Assembly: GCA_947247005.1 (NCBI GenBank) | Contig: OX365956.1 | Span: 2,301,501-2,365,500, forward strand | Source of the DNA: Spisula solida | Lineage: Eukaryota; Mollusca; Bivalvia; Venerida; Mactridae | Reading direction: 5' to 3' | DNA length: 64,000 nt | Part shown: piece after piece, positions 12,401-27,400 of the stretch | Position numbering within the stretch: the first letter of the stretch is position 1 | Layout of the letters: the number at the start of each line of letters is the position of its first letter | Notes under the pieces: generated by a model | What the model saw: the letters and a program-made list of their open reading frames with translations, nothing else | Databases searched by the model: none | Told to the model about the DNA's origin: nothing | Made by a program: the position numbers and the translations under genes

Positions 12401-15400
12401 AAACATTTCCTTTCTCTTGGATATATTCGACTTATTTATCAAAGTAACATGTTTCAAGGCAAATAATTGATGGGAATATATTTTGGGCTTATAGAATACG
12501 AATAGGCCGGGTAATGACGGTTTGTAAACGATACATTGACTTGCACTAATTGAAACGAGATTATGATAACCCTTTTCGTGAAAAATGAGTTGAAGTAAAG
12601 CCACTTCTTTTTTTACCTGGGAGCCTTGAGCGAGCAGGTATATTGGATAGCATCAAGTAAAAAGTCCATGGAGGGGCACGTGACCTGTTCTCGATGGTTG
12701 ACGATTTAAAAAATCATCAGCTGTTGAATTATGCAGATAGAAGGTCGATGACCCTGTCAATTCTCTGTCAAATGAAGTCGGTACATCATTTGCTCGCAGG
12801 AACTATTTGACTTGTATTTTCTGGTTTACAAGATTTTTTTAGAAAAAGGTCCACCGGCCGGTCGAAAAAATAATTAAAAAAAATTTTGGTTTCGTACCCC
12901 ACCACATAATTTCGTTGCGAATTTTACCCTACAGCCATAACCTCAGTATTTAAGACATTTATAACATACACCATTGTATCTACTTAAAAAGAAACTTATT
13001 TGTACAATCCATAGCAACGGCGTTACGTATACGTCCGACCATAGCAATGTATACAACGGCAGTCCACGTGCGCACTCTCCGAACGAGAAAATTGTGAAGT
13101 TTTTGTGAAATTGTGCAGGTTATGAAATAAATTATGAAAACATAACGTGTATTGTCAATAGCGAGATATAGCGGATAAAAACACCGCAACATTAAAATAC
13201 CATGCCCTTATTGTTATTCCGATCAAAGACAGTCGTACCGACATTGTAACTTCAGAAGTCGCCGACAATCATTGCATCATAGAAATGCCGCCGCTAAATT
13301 TCAGACGTTGCCGACTTATGTCGGGCAATCAAAAGAAACTGTAGGAAAACCGACATCAAAGAAATCATAGCCGAACTTTATGCACTTTGGAATTTTGATT
13401 GATCTAGATCTACATGCTCCAGTATTTATTAGCACGCTTTGACACAATTAATAGAAACATATCAACACATCGCTAATTTAATAGACTTCACGCTTTAGAC
13501 GTCTGTTTAATCGGTGCTATTGGAATAATTCATGATTGATAAAATATATTCATGTTATGTAACAATAATGGATTGATATTTGAAGGTAATTATGAATTTG
13601 TTCCGTCTTCGCAAAACATACATGTGCATGTTTAATTTCGCGTCGAGCTGATCCAACGTAAGATAAATGCATCGGTCTGCAATAAAATAATCATGATATT
13701 CTAATTAAGCTGGATATATATAAGGATGTCAAGTTGTCTCAATTCTGGGACATATGCCCGATATTCGTCCCAGCTCAATTCAAGGTTGTCAGTTCGACCG
13801 CGTATTTAATCCCGTGGTCCCGCCCGATTGTCGCAACGATGCTATTTACGATGAATTTTGCTATCTGGTATCAAGAACTCGTAGTCTGGAACAATATTAT
13901 GAATTAATTAAAATCTTCGTACAAAATACGCAAACCTATGCACGCAGAGAACTAAATTAAATTACATGTACAGTTTGGTCGATGTTTATTTTATATGACG
14001 TCATCCGTATATTTACGGAAAATAGAGTCAAGCTTTTCGAAAGAGGCGACCTAATTCACGTGAGGTCATGGTACTTTAATTTCGATACGTTTTCAATACG
14101 ATAACTGACGGTAGCTAAATTATTTGGTCTATTTGATCATTTTTACATGGAGAATTATCGATCTTTTGACGATTCATGCCATCGGCAAAAATAAAAAAGT
14201 GAAATTCTATTTTTATTTTTTTTCCACTTTCGTAAAAAATACGGTCGCCTGTCTTATAAACCGTAAAATTAAAAAGTCCTGGCCTAAATTAAAATAAAGC
14301 AATAAAAACAACACAAAAACCAAGCCAAGCACGCTTTTTTATTAAATTTTGTTTTGATCGATATTTGTTCGATACGGTTAATATCGACCAAACCCTAAAT
14401 CAGGCCTAGACACTAACTATTTTGGTCACTGGTCCGACAGGGCAAACACGTCAAATTTGTAAATAGGACAGTTACTGGTCCTCCAGAACTTTCACTGGTC
14501 CTTCTGGATTTTCACTGGTCTCGGACCAGCGGACCAGTGTTAGTGTCTAGCCCTGCCCTAAATACAGGTCTTCGATTCGATACATGAACCGGTACTCAGC
14601 CCTACTTGACTGTTGTCTGAAGTTTCTAAAAATAGCTTTACATTTGATGAACACGTCATTTTCGTACTATAAAACAATTTCGGTATCCGCCGGTGTAGTG
14701 ATTTTTTTGGCCAAAATATCGATTTAACGAACAGTTTCACAATAATTTTTTATCTTAGAATAAAAAAATGTTGCTGATTGGCTTAAATCAGTTAAAAAAT
14801 TTGAAGAAGCATATGTAGCAGCAGTGATTTTTATTGAAGAAAATTAAGCAGCCTGTGCCTTTAAAATTGGGAAATTTTAGCGCGACAATTCGCGAAATTG
14901 GGAATTATTAAAAAAGTTTGTTTGGGTTAAAAGTGGTCATATTTTGTATTTTCTACTGATAATACACTATTCATATGTGGCAACGACCTTTGCAAGTTAG
15001 AAAATACTTTAAAACAGCTACATGTAAACTGTTGTTGCTTTGAAACCTGCGAGCACAAAAGGGGGGAAATATGCATACTTTTTGGGAAAAAATTATGATT
15101 TTTTGGAAAAAATGGAGGTTATTTTGCTAGGGGAAGGGGCCTGTATTCGGCCCTAAAAATAGCCAAAAAAAATCACTGAGCAGTATTGGGAATGTTGACA
15201 GTTTCTGGAACTACTTGAATGCGGATTCACATAGCAGCCTAAAGGCGGTTAATTTTGTATTAAGAAATGGGCAAATGGTAGTAATGAGAGGCTTAATCGC
15301 CTCCCAAAAACCAAGTTGAGTTATTTTGCTTTTATTGATGAAAAATTAATTTGTTCATATTCATTCAATATGTTGATATCGCTCTATATTTTAGTACCAC

Positions 15401-18400
15401 CAGCAATTATCGATGATATTCAAGATCAGTATCCTATGATTGGTGAATCATGGGAACTAAAGATTTCTATTGGAGGAGATGTGCACATTAAGGTGACAGT
15501 AGAGAAGGATAATATCAAACTGCCACAAGATGATCATATGAAGATTTTATCTTGTAATAATGTTGTCACTATGAGTATCAATGATGTGAACGAGGAAGAT
15601 TCTGGAGAATACAAACTTGAGGTGTCCAATGATGGCGGATCTGTAACATGTTCTTTCAACATGGTTGTCAGTAAGTTGTCAACAAACTTATTTTGTGATC
15701 ACTCTTCATACGTCCGTTCACAATTGCTTGTGTAGTGACTACAAGTAAAAGTTTTACTCTAATCATTATGAAATTTGACCAGTGACAATGATCATCTCAA
15801 CAAAATCTAGGTCAAGTTCCATATTGGGTCTGTCATCCAGGGTCAAAAACTACATGTAGGTCAATAGACCTCAGTGTCCGATATTTGTTTTATTTTTCTG
15901 GTAGCCCAGGCCATCCTTAAAAAAGTGTTTGTTTGCCCTTACGCGACCGACCCGAAAAAACGGCCCTACCCAAAATATTTTATTGCCAAAACTGAAATGA
16001 TTTTTTTTTATTTTGTACGAAAAAATCGGGGACGAAATGTCATGTTCGAATTCGTTTGAGTCCGATATACAGCCGCAATTGTCAAAGGGAGATCACTGCG
16101 TAGTAATTCTGTGTAATTAGAAGCTTGTCAGATGCTGAAACAAAATGCAGGCATCGCGAAAACCGTCGGTCCTAACCTACAAAAATTGCTTTGGTCTGGC
16201 GAAAATTGAATGTCGGACCTTATGACTGACGGCGATTTTGAGTGACAACGGTGATAATCCCACATCGTAGTTGAATATTATTGTAAAGGATGTATTTTGT
16301 TAATTCCTCGCCGAGATGCAATAAGAAACCTTCCGAAATTGTCAACAAATGTAATGGGATAAGGTCGCGAAAACTGATTACATATTTGGATGCCGATAAA
16401 ACCCGTACACGGTACGATTCCGGAATTTCCGCGACGTGCATCCCGTCTAAATATTTTTTGTTTTGACGATTTGTGACGGGCTTTTTTACATGAAAACGTG
16501 ATTATTATTAAAGATGTTTAATATTTAATGGTAAAATGATTAAATGAAATGAAAATAACCTTTCTCTTGCCAGAAGGTCATGTCTGATAAATGCTCATTG
16601 AATGGGGTGAATGAGCGCATTGTAAAAAGGTTAACTATCTAATTAAACTTCATAGTTTAATGACGATCTATTGCCACCGCGTTTCCACCGTGTTGTCACC
16701 CCGTTTCCACCGTGCTGTCACGGTGGCAATGGCCACGGTGGGTTGTCCACCCTAATTTTAAGTCTAGGTGGATTTGGGTGGGTTCACGGTGGCATATTTT
16801 GTGTTGCCAACCAGAGTCATTGCCACCGTGATGGGTGGAAATTGGAAACCCACCTTGCGTGTACTGTAGATGACCCCTATTGATTTTCAGGTCAAATGCC
16901 TTATGGTGGCCTTGAACATAAATTACTACCAGTATTTTGGCTGCCATGGAGGCATACATATGTTTTACAAACATCTCTTGTAAAGTTACGATATAATAGT
17001 ATCCTTGCACTTCCAGAGTGAGCCATATTAAAGCACTTAGGGAGCCTTGCTAATGGCTAAAATGAAATAGTGCAAACCAGTGCAGGTATGTTACAAAGGA
17101 GGTTAGCATTTTACAGAGGGGTGCTAATAGCCGATAGGTGCATACAACAGATAAAGCTATACAGGGTTAGTATGTATACAATTTAATATGACAAATCTCA
17201 GATACAGCATACATACAACAAAATATAAGAAAAATCAGACACACACCAACCTAAAAAAAAAAAAAAAAAAAAAAACCTACCTACCCACTGAAAAAAATCT
17301 GGGTCGCGTAAGGGAAAACAAACACTTTTTTAAGGATGGCCCCACTGGTCTACCAGAATATTTTCCTGGTAGCCCGGAAAAGTTTCTAGTTGCCCAGAAA
17401 ATAACTGTGGACATCTAAATTTGCTCCATATCGACAGTCAATTTATGGTGATGTGTTAATGAAAAGTGTTAATAACAGTCCTTACAATGTTTGACACTTT
17501 TCCTCACTGATTAAAATTAAAGCCAATTACCGGGTATATCAACATTAATGAACTTGTCACATGGTTTGTAACTCATGAACAATTTCATTTAACATTATTA
17601 TAATATAATGACAGAAACTTTATTAAACTAACGATATAGCCACAGTTAAAAAACCATTCAGAAAATCCAAGAAATATGTAGGAGAATAGGCCTACTCCCA
17701 TGTAGTTTGACCATAGCTTTAATCATTATCTAACACAAACTCCTAATTTCAAAAGAAACTACAGGAGAAGATTTCTCAGACCTGTATTATTCAACATGAT
17801 TAATTACCCCTGGAGTAAATACCAGCATTTTATAGCCGTGGTAAGGATAACTGAAAGGTTAACACAGGTCAGTTAAGTAGAAACACAAAGACACAATATT
17901 TGAGAAACCAATACTACTTCATTTAGCCGAATTTGTTGTCCGCATGTTATGCAACTTTATTGCAAGAAGCAATTAGCAGAGTTCAAATTCAATCTTTCTT
18001 GAGAACAATCTGGTGGATTTTATGGTTGCTTACTTTAGAATTATTGGATTTATCGGACACTAGACCTAGAACTAAATGATAGAAAACCATTGTGTAGTCA
18101 CTAGAGGTCACAATTTTGACCTAATCATTATGAAACTTGGTCACAATGATCATCTCAACAAAATCTAGGTCAAATTCTATGTTGGGTCACCCGGGATAAA
18201 AAACTAGGTCATAAGTCAAGCAATAAGAAAACCTGGTTGTCACTAGTGGTCACAATATTTCCCTAATCTTCATGAAACTTGGTAAAAATAATCATCTTAA
18301 CAAAATCTGGGTCAATATTGGGTAATTGGGGGTCAAAAACTAGGTCAATAGGTCAAATGATAGAAAAACTTTGTGTTGTCTCTGGAGGTCACAATTTTGG

Positions 18401-21400
18401 CCTAATCTTTTTGAAACCTGGTCACAATAACCATATTAACAAAATCTATGTCCAATGCTATATATAGGGGTCATCCGGGATTAAAAACTAGGTCAAATCA
18501 TAGAAAAACCTTGCATAGTGACTAGAGGTCACATTGTGACAATGTTGGCCTAATATTTATGTGAATTGGTCACATTGATCATCTTAACAAAGTCTAGGTC
18601 AATTTTGATATTGGGGCATACAAGGTCATTAGGTCAAATTATAGAAAACCTTGTCTAGCCACTAGAAGGTCACAATTTTGCCCTAATATTTATGCATTTA
18701 CTTGATTCTTAGAAGTTGTATATGATTTCTTGGATCACTATAGGGGCCTACATGAACTACTACAACAGGTGAGCGACCTAGGGTCGTTTGGACCCTCCTG
18801 TTAATTTATGCCCTCTTTTAAAAGATATTGCATGTTCAAATCCTGTAAAATTTCTGAATAGTAACAATTTGTAAAAAATATAAATTTATACAGGGTATCT
18901 AAAAAGACATGTTCGCTTGATGACGGGCCATAACTTTGCCAAATTAATGTGTACATTGAAAATCATAGTCTCATTTAAAAGATAAATTGAAGAAAAATTT
19001 GGTGAATTATATCATGAGTCAATACAGGAACAGTTGATGACGTAATGTAGGGTATAATATGTCATTGACAAAATACGTTCTAAATTGCCGAAAGACGCAG
19101 ATAACATGATTGTACGGAAACTTTAGTAAATTTTATATCTTTAGCAGGAAAAGTAATTGTCATTGGTAGTCTATTATGTCCACACTATCCTTGCTATGAA
19201 AAAATCATACTGTAAAATCATTTAAAATCGAGGTCGGGATTGATATTTGTTTGGTCATCTGGGGTAATAAAAACTAGGGCATAAGCTCAAATCTTGGAAA
19301 AAACATTTTGTGAGCTATAGAGGCTGTATCTGTCACTGGATCTTCATGCAAGTTGATCAGAATGTTAGTCCGTCATGTAATAATATCAAGGTCACTGATT
19401 AAGAAAACATGAAAATCTTGTACTTCCAATAGAGGGTGCATAGTCAGAAATTTTAAATGATTACTTAGGTCATCATAGGGACCTACATACACTTCTACGA
19501 CAAGTGAGTAACCTTGGGCCCTGTGGGCCCTCTTGTACTGCACAGGGACATATATTTAAGGGTTTCCTTATAATTTCAGAAAAATACAATTTTCGTTACC
19601 AATATCTTTTGGTTGAGATTGGTACCAAGGTCCTGATGAATATCTTCGATTGTAAAGTCGGCCATGACTTCAGCAAGTACTTAGCAGCTAATACAAATCA
19701 AAGCCGAGCACTTCAGTTATTGATCACACCTAAGAAGAAAGGTATGAAGCCCACGCTAACATCTGAACAAGCAAAACTACTGCCACCATTGGACAATACC
19801 CCGAAATCTTCAAATTTTGACATCACCTTGTTGTCATGTCTACTTAGGAATGTATGTGGTCTTAAAAGTTCCTTTGATGCCGTATGGACAACACCTGCAT
19901 CTACAGACTTTACAGAGGAAGCAGACATAACAAGACTTAGGCAATGTAGAAATCACGTAGGTACCATTTGTTCACATTATAACAACATTATGCTTTCCTT
20001 CTTGTACATGTATATAATTATGTCTACAGATACTTTGATTTCCTGTAAATGAGTTAATATAAGAAGAAGAGTTAGATGCTCAATGTATTTTTTTTTGGGT
20101 TGTAGGTTAAGGTCATAGGCATTATATTAGCTTGATTTTTAGCTTTTGTGATCACTCTTCGTCCGTCGTCCGTCCGTCAACAATTGGCTTGTGTAGACAC
20201 TAGAGGTCACAATTTTAGCCTAATCTTTATGAAACTTGGTCACAATGATCATCTCAACAAAATCTAGGCCAAGTTTGATATGGGGTCATCTGGGGTTAAA
20301 AACTAGGTCACTAGGTCAAATCATAGAAAAACCTTGTGTAGTCACTAGAGGTCACAATTTTGACTCAATCTTTATGAAACTTAATCACAATGGTCATCTC
20401 AACAAAATCTAGATCAAGTTTGATATTGGGTCATCTGGGGTCAAAAACTAGGTCACTAGGTCAAATCATAGAAAAAGTTTGTGTAGTCACTAGAGGTCAC
20501 AGTTTTGACTTAATCTTTATGAAACTTGGTCACAATGGCCATCTTAACAATATCTAGGTCAAGTTCGATATTGGGTCATCCAGGGTAAAAAACTAGGTCA
20601 CAATGTCAAATCATAGAAAAACTTTGTGTAGTCACTAGAGGTCACAATATTGGCCTAATCTGTATGAAACTTGGTCACAACGATCATCTTAACAATATCT
20701 AGGTCAAGTTTGATATTGGGTCATCTTGGGTCCAAAACTAGGTCACATGGTTAAATCATAGAAAAACCTTGTGTAGTCACTGGAGGTCACAATGTCGACC
20801 TTATCTTTATGAAACTTGGTCACAATGATCATCTCAACAAAATCTAGGCCAAGTTTGATATTGGTTTATCTGGGGTCAAAAACTAGGTCATTAAGTCAAA
20901 TCATATAAAAACCTTGTGTAGTCACTAGAGCTCAAAATATTGGCCTTATCTGTATGAAACTTGGTCACAATGATCATCTCTACAAAATCTAGGTCAAGTT
21001 CGACAGGTGAGCGAACTAGGGCCCTTTGGGCCCTCTTGTTTAAAGAAAAAAGTCGAGCTACTGTTGTGCACTATATTAATCACCTTGTCCATCGGTCTGT
21101 CCACAGTTTTCATGTTTTTAGCTCACCTGTCTCAAAGTAACAGTGCGCTTTTTAGCTCCACTATTCGTAGAATAAGGGGAGCTATTGCAGTCACCCGAGC
21201 ATTGGCGTCGGCGAACACTTTTGTTAAAGTTTAGGTACAGGTTTTTTAACCTCTTTTATTATTTGCTTTCAATGGATTATGGATTTTTTTCAGTGAAAAT
21301 AACCGTGAAACTAACAGTGAAATTACCATTTTGTTATTTTCACTGTTTTAGAAGCTGGTTCCAGTATCATGCAGAAAAAGAAACGTAACGTCAACGGCGC

Positions 21401-24400
21401 CAGGCTTTAAAATATGCGTTACGTCATCATGACGTCATAATTATCACGTCGTGACGTTCTAATTTCGACGTGATTTTTCCAATTAAGCCAATTACGGCAC
21501 ATATTTAAGAGGAATTGAGGCATATAATAAACAGAAAATTTGTTGATTTTTGGTGTAAGATCAATTTTATTTCACTCGTGATCACAGAAAATTACATTTT
21601 CTCTCGTGGCTACGCTACGCCACTCGTGAAAATATTGATTTTCTGTGATCACTCGGTGAAATAAAATTCGATCTTACACCAAAATCAACAAATATCCTCT
21701 ATATATTCTCTAAGTCCTTTAAGATATTGCTGTCATACTTTGCATACTTGTTCGCCATCACGACCCCAACCCATATGCAGGAGTAGGTAACTCTATCAGG
21801 CATTTTGTTGAAATTATGCCTTTTTTTAGCTCACCTGTCACATAGTGACAAGGTGAGCTATTGTGAACGCTCTTCGTCCGTCGTCCGTCCGTGCGTCAAC
21901 AATTCATTCAAACAACATCTCCTCCTAAACCACTTGGCCAATTTCAACCAAACTTCACAGGAATGTTTCTTGGGTGGTCCTTTCTAAAAATAGCTAAAAG
22001 AATTGTAATCTATAAATAACTCTGGTTGCCATGGCAACCAATAGGGAAATCTTTAAAAAAATCATTAAAAATCAGCCTATGGCCAGATTTCAAAATAATT
22101 TTACAGAAATAGTTCTTGAGTGGCCCTCTTACAAAATTGACATTTTTCAAGTGATTCGTCAAAAAACATGGCTGCCAGTGGGCGGGGCTCATTTTCCTGA
22201 TACATTTATGGTAAAATCTTTAAAAATCTTCTTGTCTGAAAGTACTTGTTGGATTTCATTATAAATTGGTAAGAATGTTCCTTGGGTGGTCCTTTCTAAA
22301 AAAGCTAAAAGAATTGTAATGGTTGTCATGGCAACCAATAGGAAAATCTTTAAAAAAATCATTAAAAATCAGCCTATGGCCAGATTTCAAAATAATTTTA
22401 CAGAAATAGTTGTTGGGTGACCTTCTTACAAAATTGACATTTTTGTCTTGATTCCTCAAAAAACATGGCCGCCAGTGGGTGGGGCGCTGTTTTTCCCTAT
22501 ACATCTATAGTAAAATCTTTAAAAATCTTCTCCTCTAAAAGTACTTGTTGGATTTCACTATTGATTGGTAAAATTGTTCCTTGCATTGACCTTTCTTAAA
22601 ATAGCTAAAATAATTCCTTTCCATGCAGAACTCCGGTTGCCATGGCAACCGATAGGAAAATCTTAAAAAAAATAAAAAAAAATCAACCGCTGGCCAGACT
22701 TTTTTTGTCGTGATTTGTCAAAAACATGGCCGCCAGTGGGTGAGGCACTGTTTTACCCTATATTTGTATAGTAAAATATTTTAAAACTTCTTCTCTAAAA
22801 GTACTGATTGGATTTCATGTTAAATGGGTAACAATGTTCCTTGGGTTATCCTTTCTAAAAATAGCTAAAAGAATTATAATCCATGCATAACTCTGGTTGC
22901 AATGACAACTGATTGGAAAAACTTTTTAAAAAAACACTTGATAAATATGGCTGTATTGTGCACAGGTGAGCGACCTAGGGCCCTGTGGGCCCTCTTGTTT
23001 CTACTTAGTGCAAATAGTGCAAATGTTAAAGTTTAGGTCATAAGGTCAAATCATAGAAAAACCTTGTGTGGACACTGGAGGTCACAATTCTGACTTAATC
23101 TATATGAAACTTGGTCACAATGATCATCACAACAAAATCTAGGACAAGTTTGATATTGGGTCATCCGGGGTCAAAAACTAGATCACAAGGTCAAATCATA
23201 GAAAAACCTTGTGTAGTCACTAGAGGTCACAATTTTGACCTAATCTTTATGAAACTTGGTCACAATGATCATCACAACAAAATCTAGGTCAAGTGAGATA
23301 TGGCTTCATATGGGGCCAAGAACTAGGTCACTAGGTCAAAACACAGGTCTTGCATGTACTGCTATAACAGGTGAGCGACCTAGGGCCCTTTGGGCCCTCT
23401 TGTTTCAACTTAGTGCAAATGTTAAAGTTTAGGTACATGTTTTTTTACCTCAAATATTTTCAAAGTGCGTTCACATATTGCTTTGCATACTTGTTCTCCA
23501 TCATGACTTCAACCCCTACACTTGGGTGGATAACTCTATCAAGCATTTTGTTGAAATTATGCCCCCTTTTTGACTTGGAAATGCAAATGTTAAAGTTTAG
23601 GTACAGGTTTTTTAACATCTTATATCTTCAAAGTGCCTTGACATATTGCTTTGATACATTGCATACTTGTTCACCATCAGGACCCCAACCCATAAACAGG
23701 GGTAGGTAACTCTATCAAGCATTTTGGTGAAATTATGCCCCCTTTTTCAACTTAGTGCAAATGTTAAAGTTTAGGTACAGGTTTTTAGCTCACCTGTCAC
23801 AAAGTGACAAGAGTGAGCTTTTGTGATCACTCTTTGTCCGTCGTCAGTCGTCCGTCCGTCAACAATTGGCTTGTGTAGACACTAGAGGTCACAATTTAAG
23901 CCTAATCTTTATGAAACTTGGTCACAATGATCATCTCAACAAAATCTAGGTCAAGTTTGATATTGGGTCCTCCGGGGTCAAAAAACTAGGTCACAAGGTC
24001 AAATCATAGAAAAACCTTGTGTAGTCACTAGAGGTCACAATTTTGACCTTATCTTTATGAAACTTGGTCACAATGATCATCTCAACAAAATCTAGGTCAA
24101 GTTCGATATTGGGTTATACGGGGTCAAAAATAAGGTCACAAGGTCAAATCATAGAAAAACCTTGTGTAGTCACTAGAGGTCACAATTTTGACTGAATATT
24201 TATGTAACTTGGTCACAATGATCATCTCAACAAAATCTAGGTCAAGTTCGATAATGGGTCATCCAGGGTCAAAAACTAGGTCACAAGGTCAAATAATAGA
24301 AAAACTTTGTGTAATCACTAGAGGTCACAATTTTGACTTAATCTTTATGTAACTTGGTCACAATGATCATCTCAACAAAATCTAGGTCAAGTTCGATATT

Positions 24401-27400
24401 GGATCATCTGGGGTCAAAAACTAGGTCACAAGGTCAAATCATAGAAAAAACTTGTGTAGTCACTAGAGGTCACAGTTTTGGCCTGATCTTTAAGAAACTT
24501 AGTCACAATGATCATAACAACAAAATCTAGGTCAAGTTCGATATTGGGTCATCCGGGGTCAAAAACTAGGTCACAAGGTCAAATCATAGAAAAACCTTGC
24601 GTAGTCACTAGAGGTCACAATTTTGGCCTAATCTTAATGAAACTCGGTCACAATGATCATCTCAACAGAATCTTGATCAAGTTCGATATGAGTTCATCCG
24701 GGGTCAAAAACTAGGTCACAAGGTCAAATAATAGAAAAACCTTGTGTAGTCATTATAGGCACAGGCCTAAGAAATTATATCACAAAATACAGAGTTTTGA
24801 AATTCCCCATCTTCCCGTCATTACTATATATAATAGACAGGTTGGCAACGCTTTTTTCCGGCCCCTACAGGAATCCACTATTTAACGCATCACCGGGCCG
24901 GGAAACGGTTGCAATCTGGTCTAGATGTATTTAACTACATGAAACAATCAATTTATCTACCATTTAACTTGTAATAAGTTATATTTCAGGTATTTCGTTT
25001 TTAGATCGATGGTTCCGATTCCATGACTGTTATTGTTTACAACTAACAAACACGCATCGGAAATATTTTACGAATTGAATGAAAAGGAACGAAACGGAAG
25101 TATAAAAGTCAATAATATCCAATGCGCCAACTAGGGACCCTATATATACCGAGATGTATTATGTAATGGTAAAAGTAAGATTTAGATAAATTACCTTTAT
25201 ACATTTGGAGATCCTAAAACTGGAAAACTACTATATAACTATTGATAAATAATAAAATGGTAACTGAACACACGGCGAATAGGCGTATTTTGAATTCAGA
25301 TACAAACGTTGTTCAAAGATTGCATTAATTAGTATGCATAAAACTATGTCTATCACCAGCAGGGATGTATTATGTAATGGTAAAAATAAGTTCCGTAAGT
25401 TGAAAAATGGCCTGTATCGTGGACTAAGAGAGCGACTAGCGTGTTGATCACACCTATTTCAACGAATGGTATTTAACTTGATTTGGATATGTTAATTCAG
25501 TCGTTCCATTGAATAAAAATGAAAATCCTAAATTCATACTTTCATTTCAGTGCAATTATAATTTTTGAATCTGTTAATAATCGACATATCATTTTTGTGT
25601 CTACGATTTCGTGGGATTTTTCAATATCGACAATTCTGTATAGAACAGCTGTGATTGGTCGACACGATTTAACGCCTTGAAACACATCCTTGTGTATATA
25701 TAGGGTCCCTGCGACAATGTACGATTTTTAAGGTGGAAGCGTGGTCCAGTGGTAAAGGCTTCTGACTTCTGAGTTGTGGGTTCGATCCCTAATCCAACCG
25801 GATCAAAAACAGAAATGCTTTTGAGTGTTTCCCACCTAACATAACAATTAAGTCTTCCGAACGGGACATTAAGCGAGGACCCGTGTATGATGCTTTACAT
25901 CGGCACGTAAAAAAACCAGGGATGCTTTTTGAACTGGGGCATCTTCTGTATCATGCATTATCCCCCAAAAACTAAAGTGTGTGATTAACCTCTTCTTGGG
26001 GGCATCGGCCATATGAATTTCAGGTGGCCAGGATAAATAAAAGCATATAAATAAAAATGTACGATTTAGGACCAAAACAACTAAGTACTAGTATATTAAT
26101 TGAATCGTGAATTACGATGTTTTGAAATTAAACAAGTTATGTCATGTAATTACTCTAAATAGCTCGGTATATACATAATTTCCGATTCGTCGGTACATGG
26201 ATAGAGAAAAGTTCCGTTTAGTAGAGAGTAAATGTCCGATTCAAAGAGAGAAAATTTCAGATTCGCCAATAGGTTGATGGAGAACATGTCCAACTTTGGG
26301 TCCCATGGAGTGCGACCGATAAGACGCTCAGATCTATATAGAGTTACAGAGTGGAGATTTAGAAAAACGATTATAAATTAATAACCGTTATAACTATCGA
26401 CTGTAGGCAAACGGGGTGATTTAGTTCATCTTTCAAGCAGTCTTAATTTGGAAAAATAAAATAAAAGCATGTTTGTCCTTTATTTTTATTGATACTACCA
26501 TTCATATAGAATAAAGAAGGAATGGGAAATAGTCGTTACACTGTCAGGCCGTTTACTATTTTAATAAAAATCACATCATCCGTGTGCGAACGGCTTCGTT
26601 TATGAAAATATATTATCTGTCCAATGATGTAATGTGAAAGAATTTGCTTTAAACAGATTTTGGCCCTTTTTGATGTTTTTGTAAAAAATACTACATGTAT
26701 TTATTATTTCATTTTTTTACCGATACATATCGCATAATATCTCTCTGTAACTTATTTTATTACCCACTGTGAATTCCCAGCATATATTCGTCCTCTTCGC
26801 TCGGGTTATTTTATTGCCTACCAAAAACGTTGATCTTTTATAAAACCGCGATATATGCCTTGTTTGTTAGATTTTGTTCAAAGTTCGATGATATTCATGC
26901 TTACATTATTACATATTACAAATATTATATTTGTTTTTATGAAAGGACTTCTTATAGTACTCGCTCAGAAAATCGACTAATATTTAAATTACATGTGTTC
27001 GTGTTAATCACAGCAGCTGTTGACAGTATACATGTATATACGGGGAATGTACAATTGTTCATGTTTAATTGGCACACATGTGAAAAATATCATTGAAGAA
27101 ATAATATGACTTTTGTAAGTGAAAAAAATGCCAATACATTAATATACATTTATATTAGAACGATTGGAGGTAAAAATGACACGTTAAACATCCCCGTCAA
27201 ATTAAATAATATGGCAGGTATCATATTAGGGTTGAACCTTAGTTACTTTCATGCTATATTCAAACAGAAACAACGACATGGCAACGCTGGACGCTTAAAA
27301 CCGATGGCCGCTTAAATAATACGAATACACAGTACCAGCTGGCCGTATTCTATCACTTAGCAATATTGGACGCTTAACACGGATGGTTGTCTAAAAGAGC

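Noticed and set aside
13754..13960. 68-residue frame inside the hAT-like element
   Set aside because: A TATATATAAG precedes it, but at about 30 bp leaves almost no leader, and the peptide matches no family I know; not supported as a gene.
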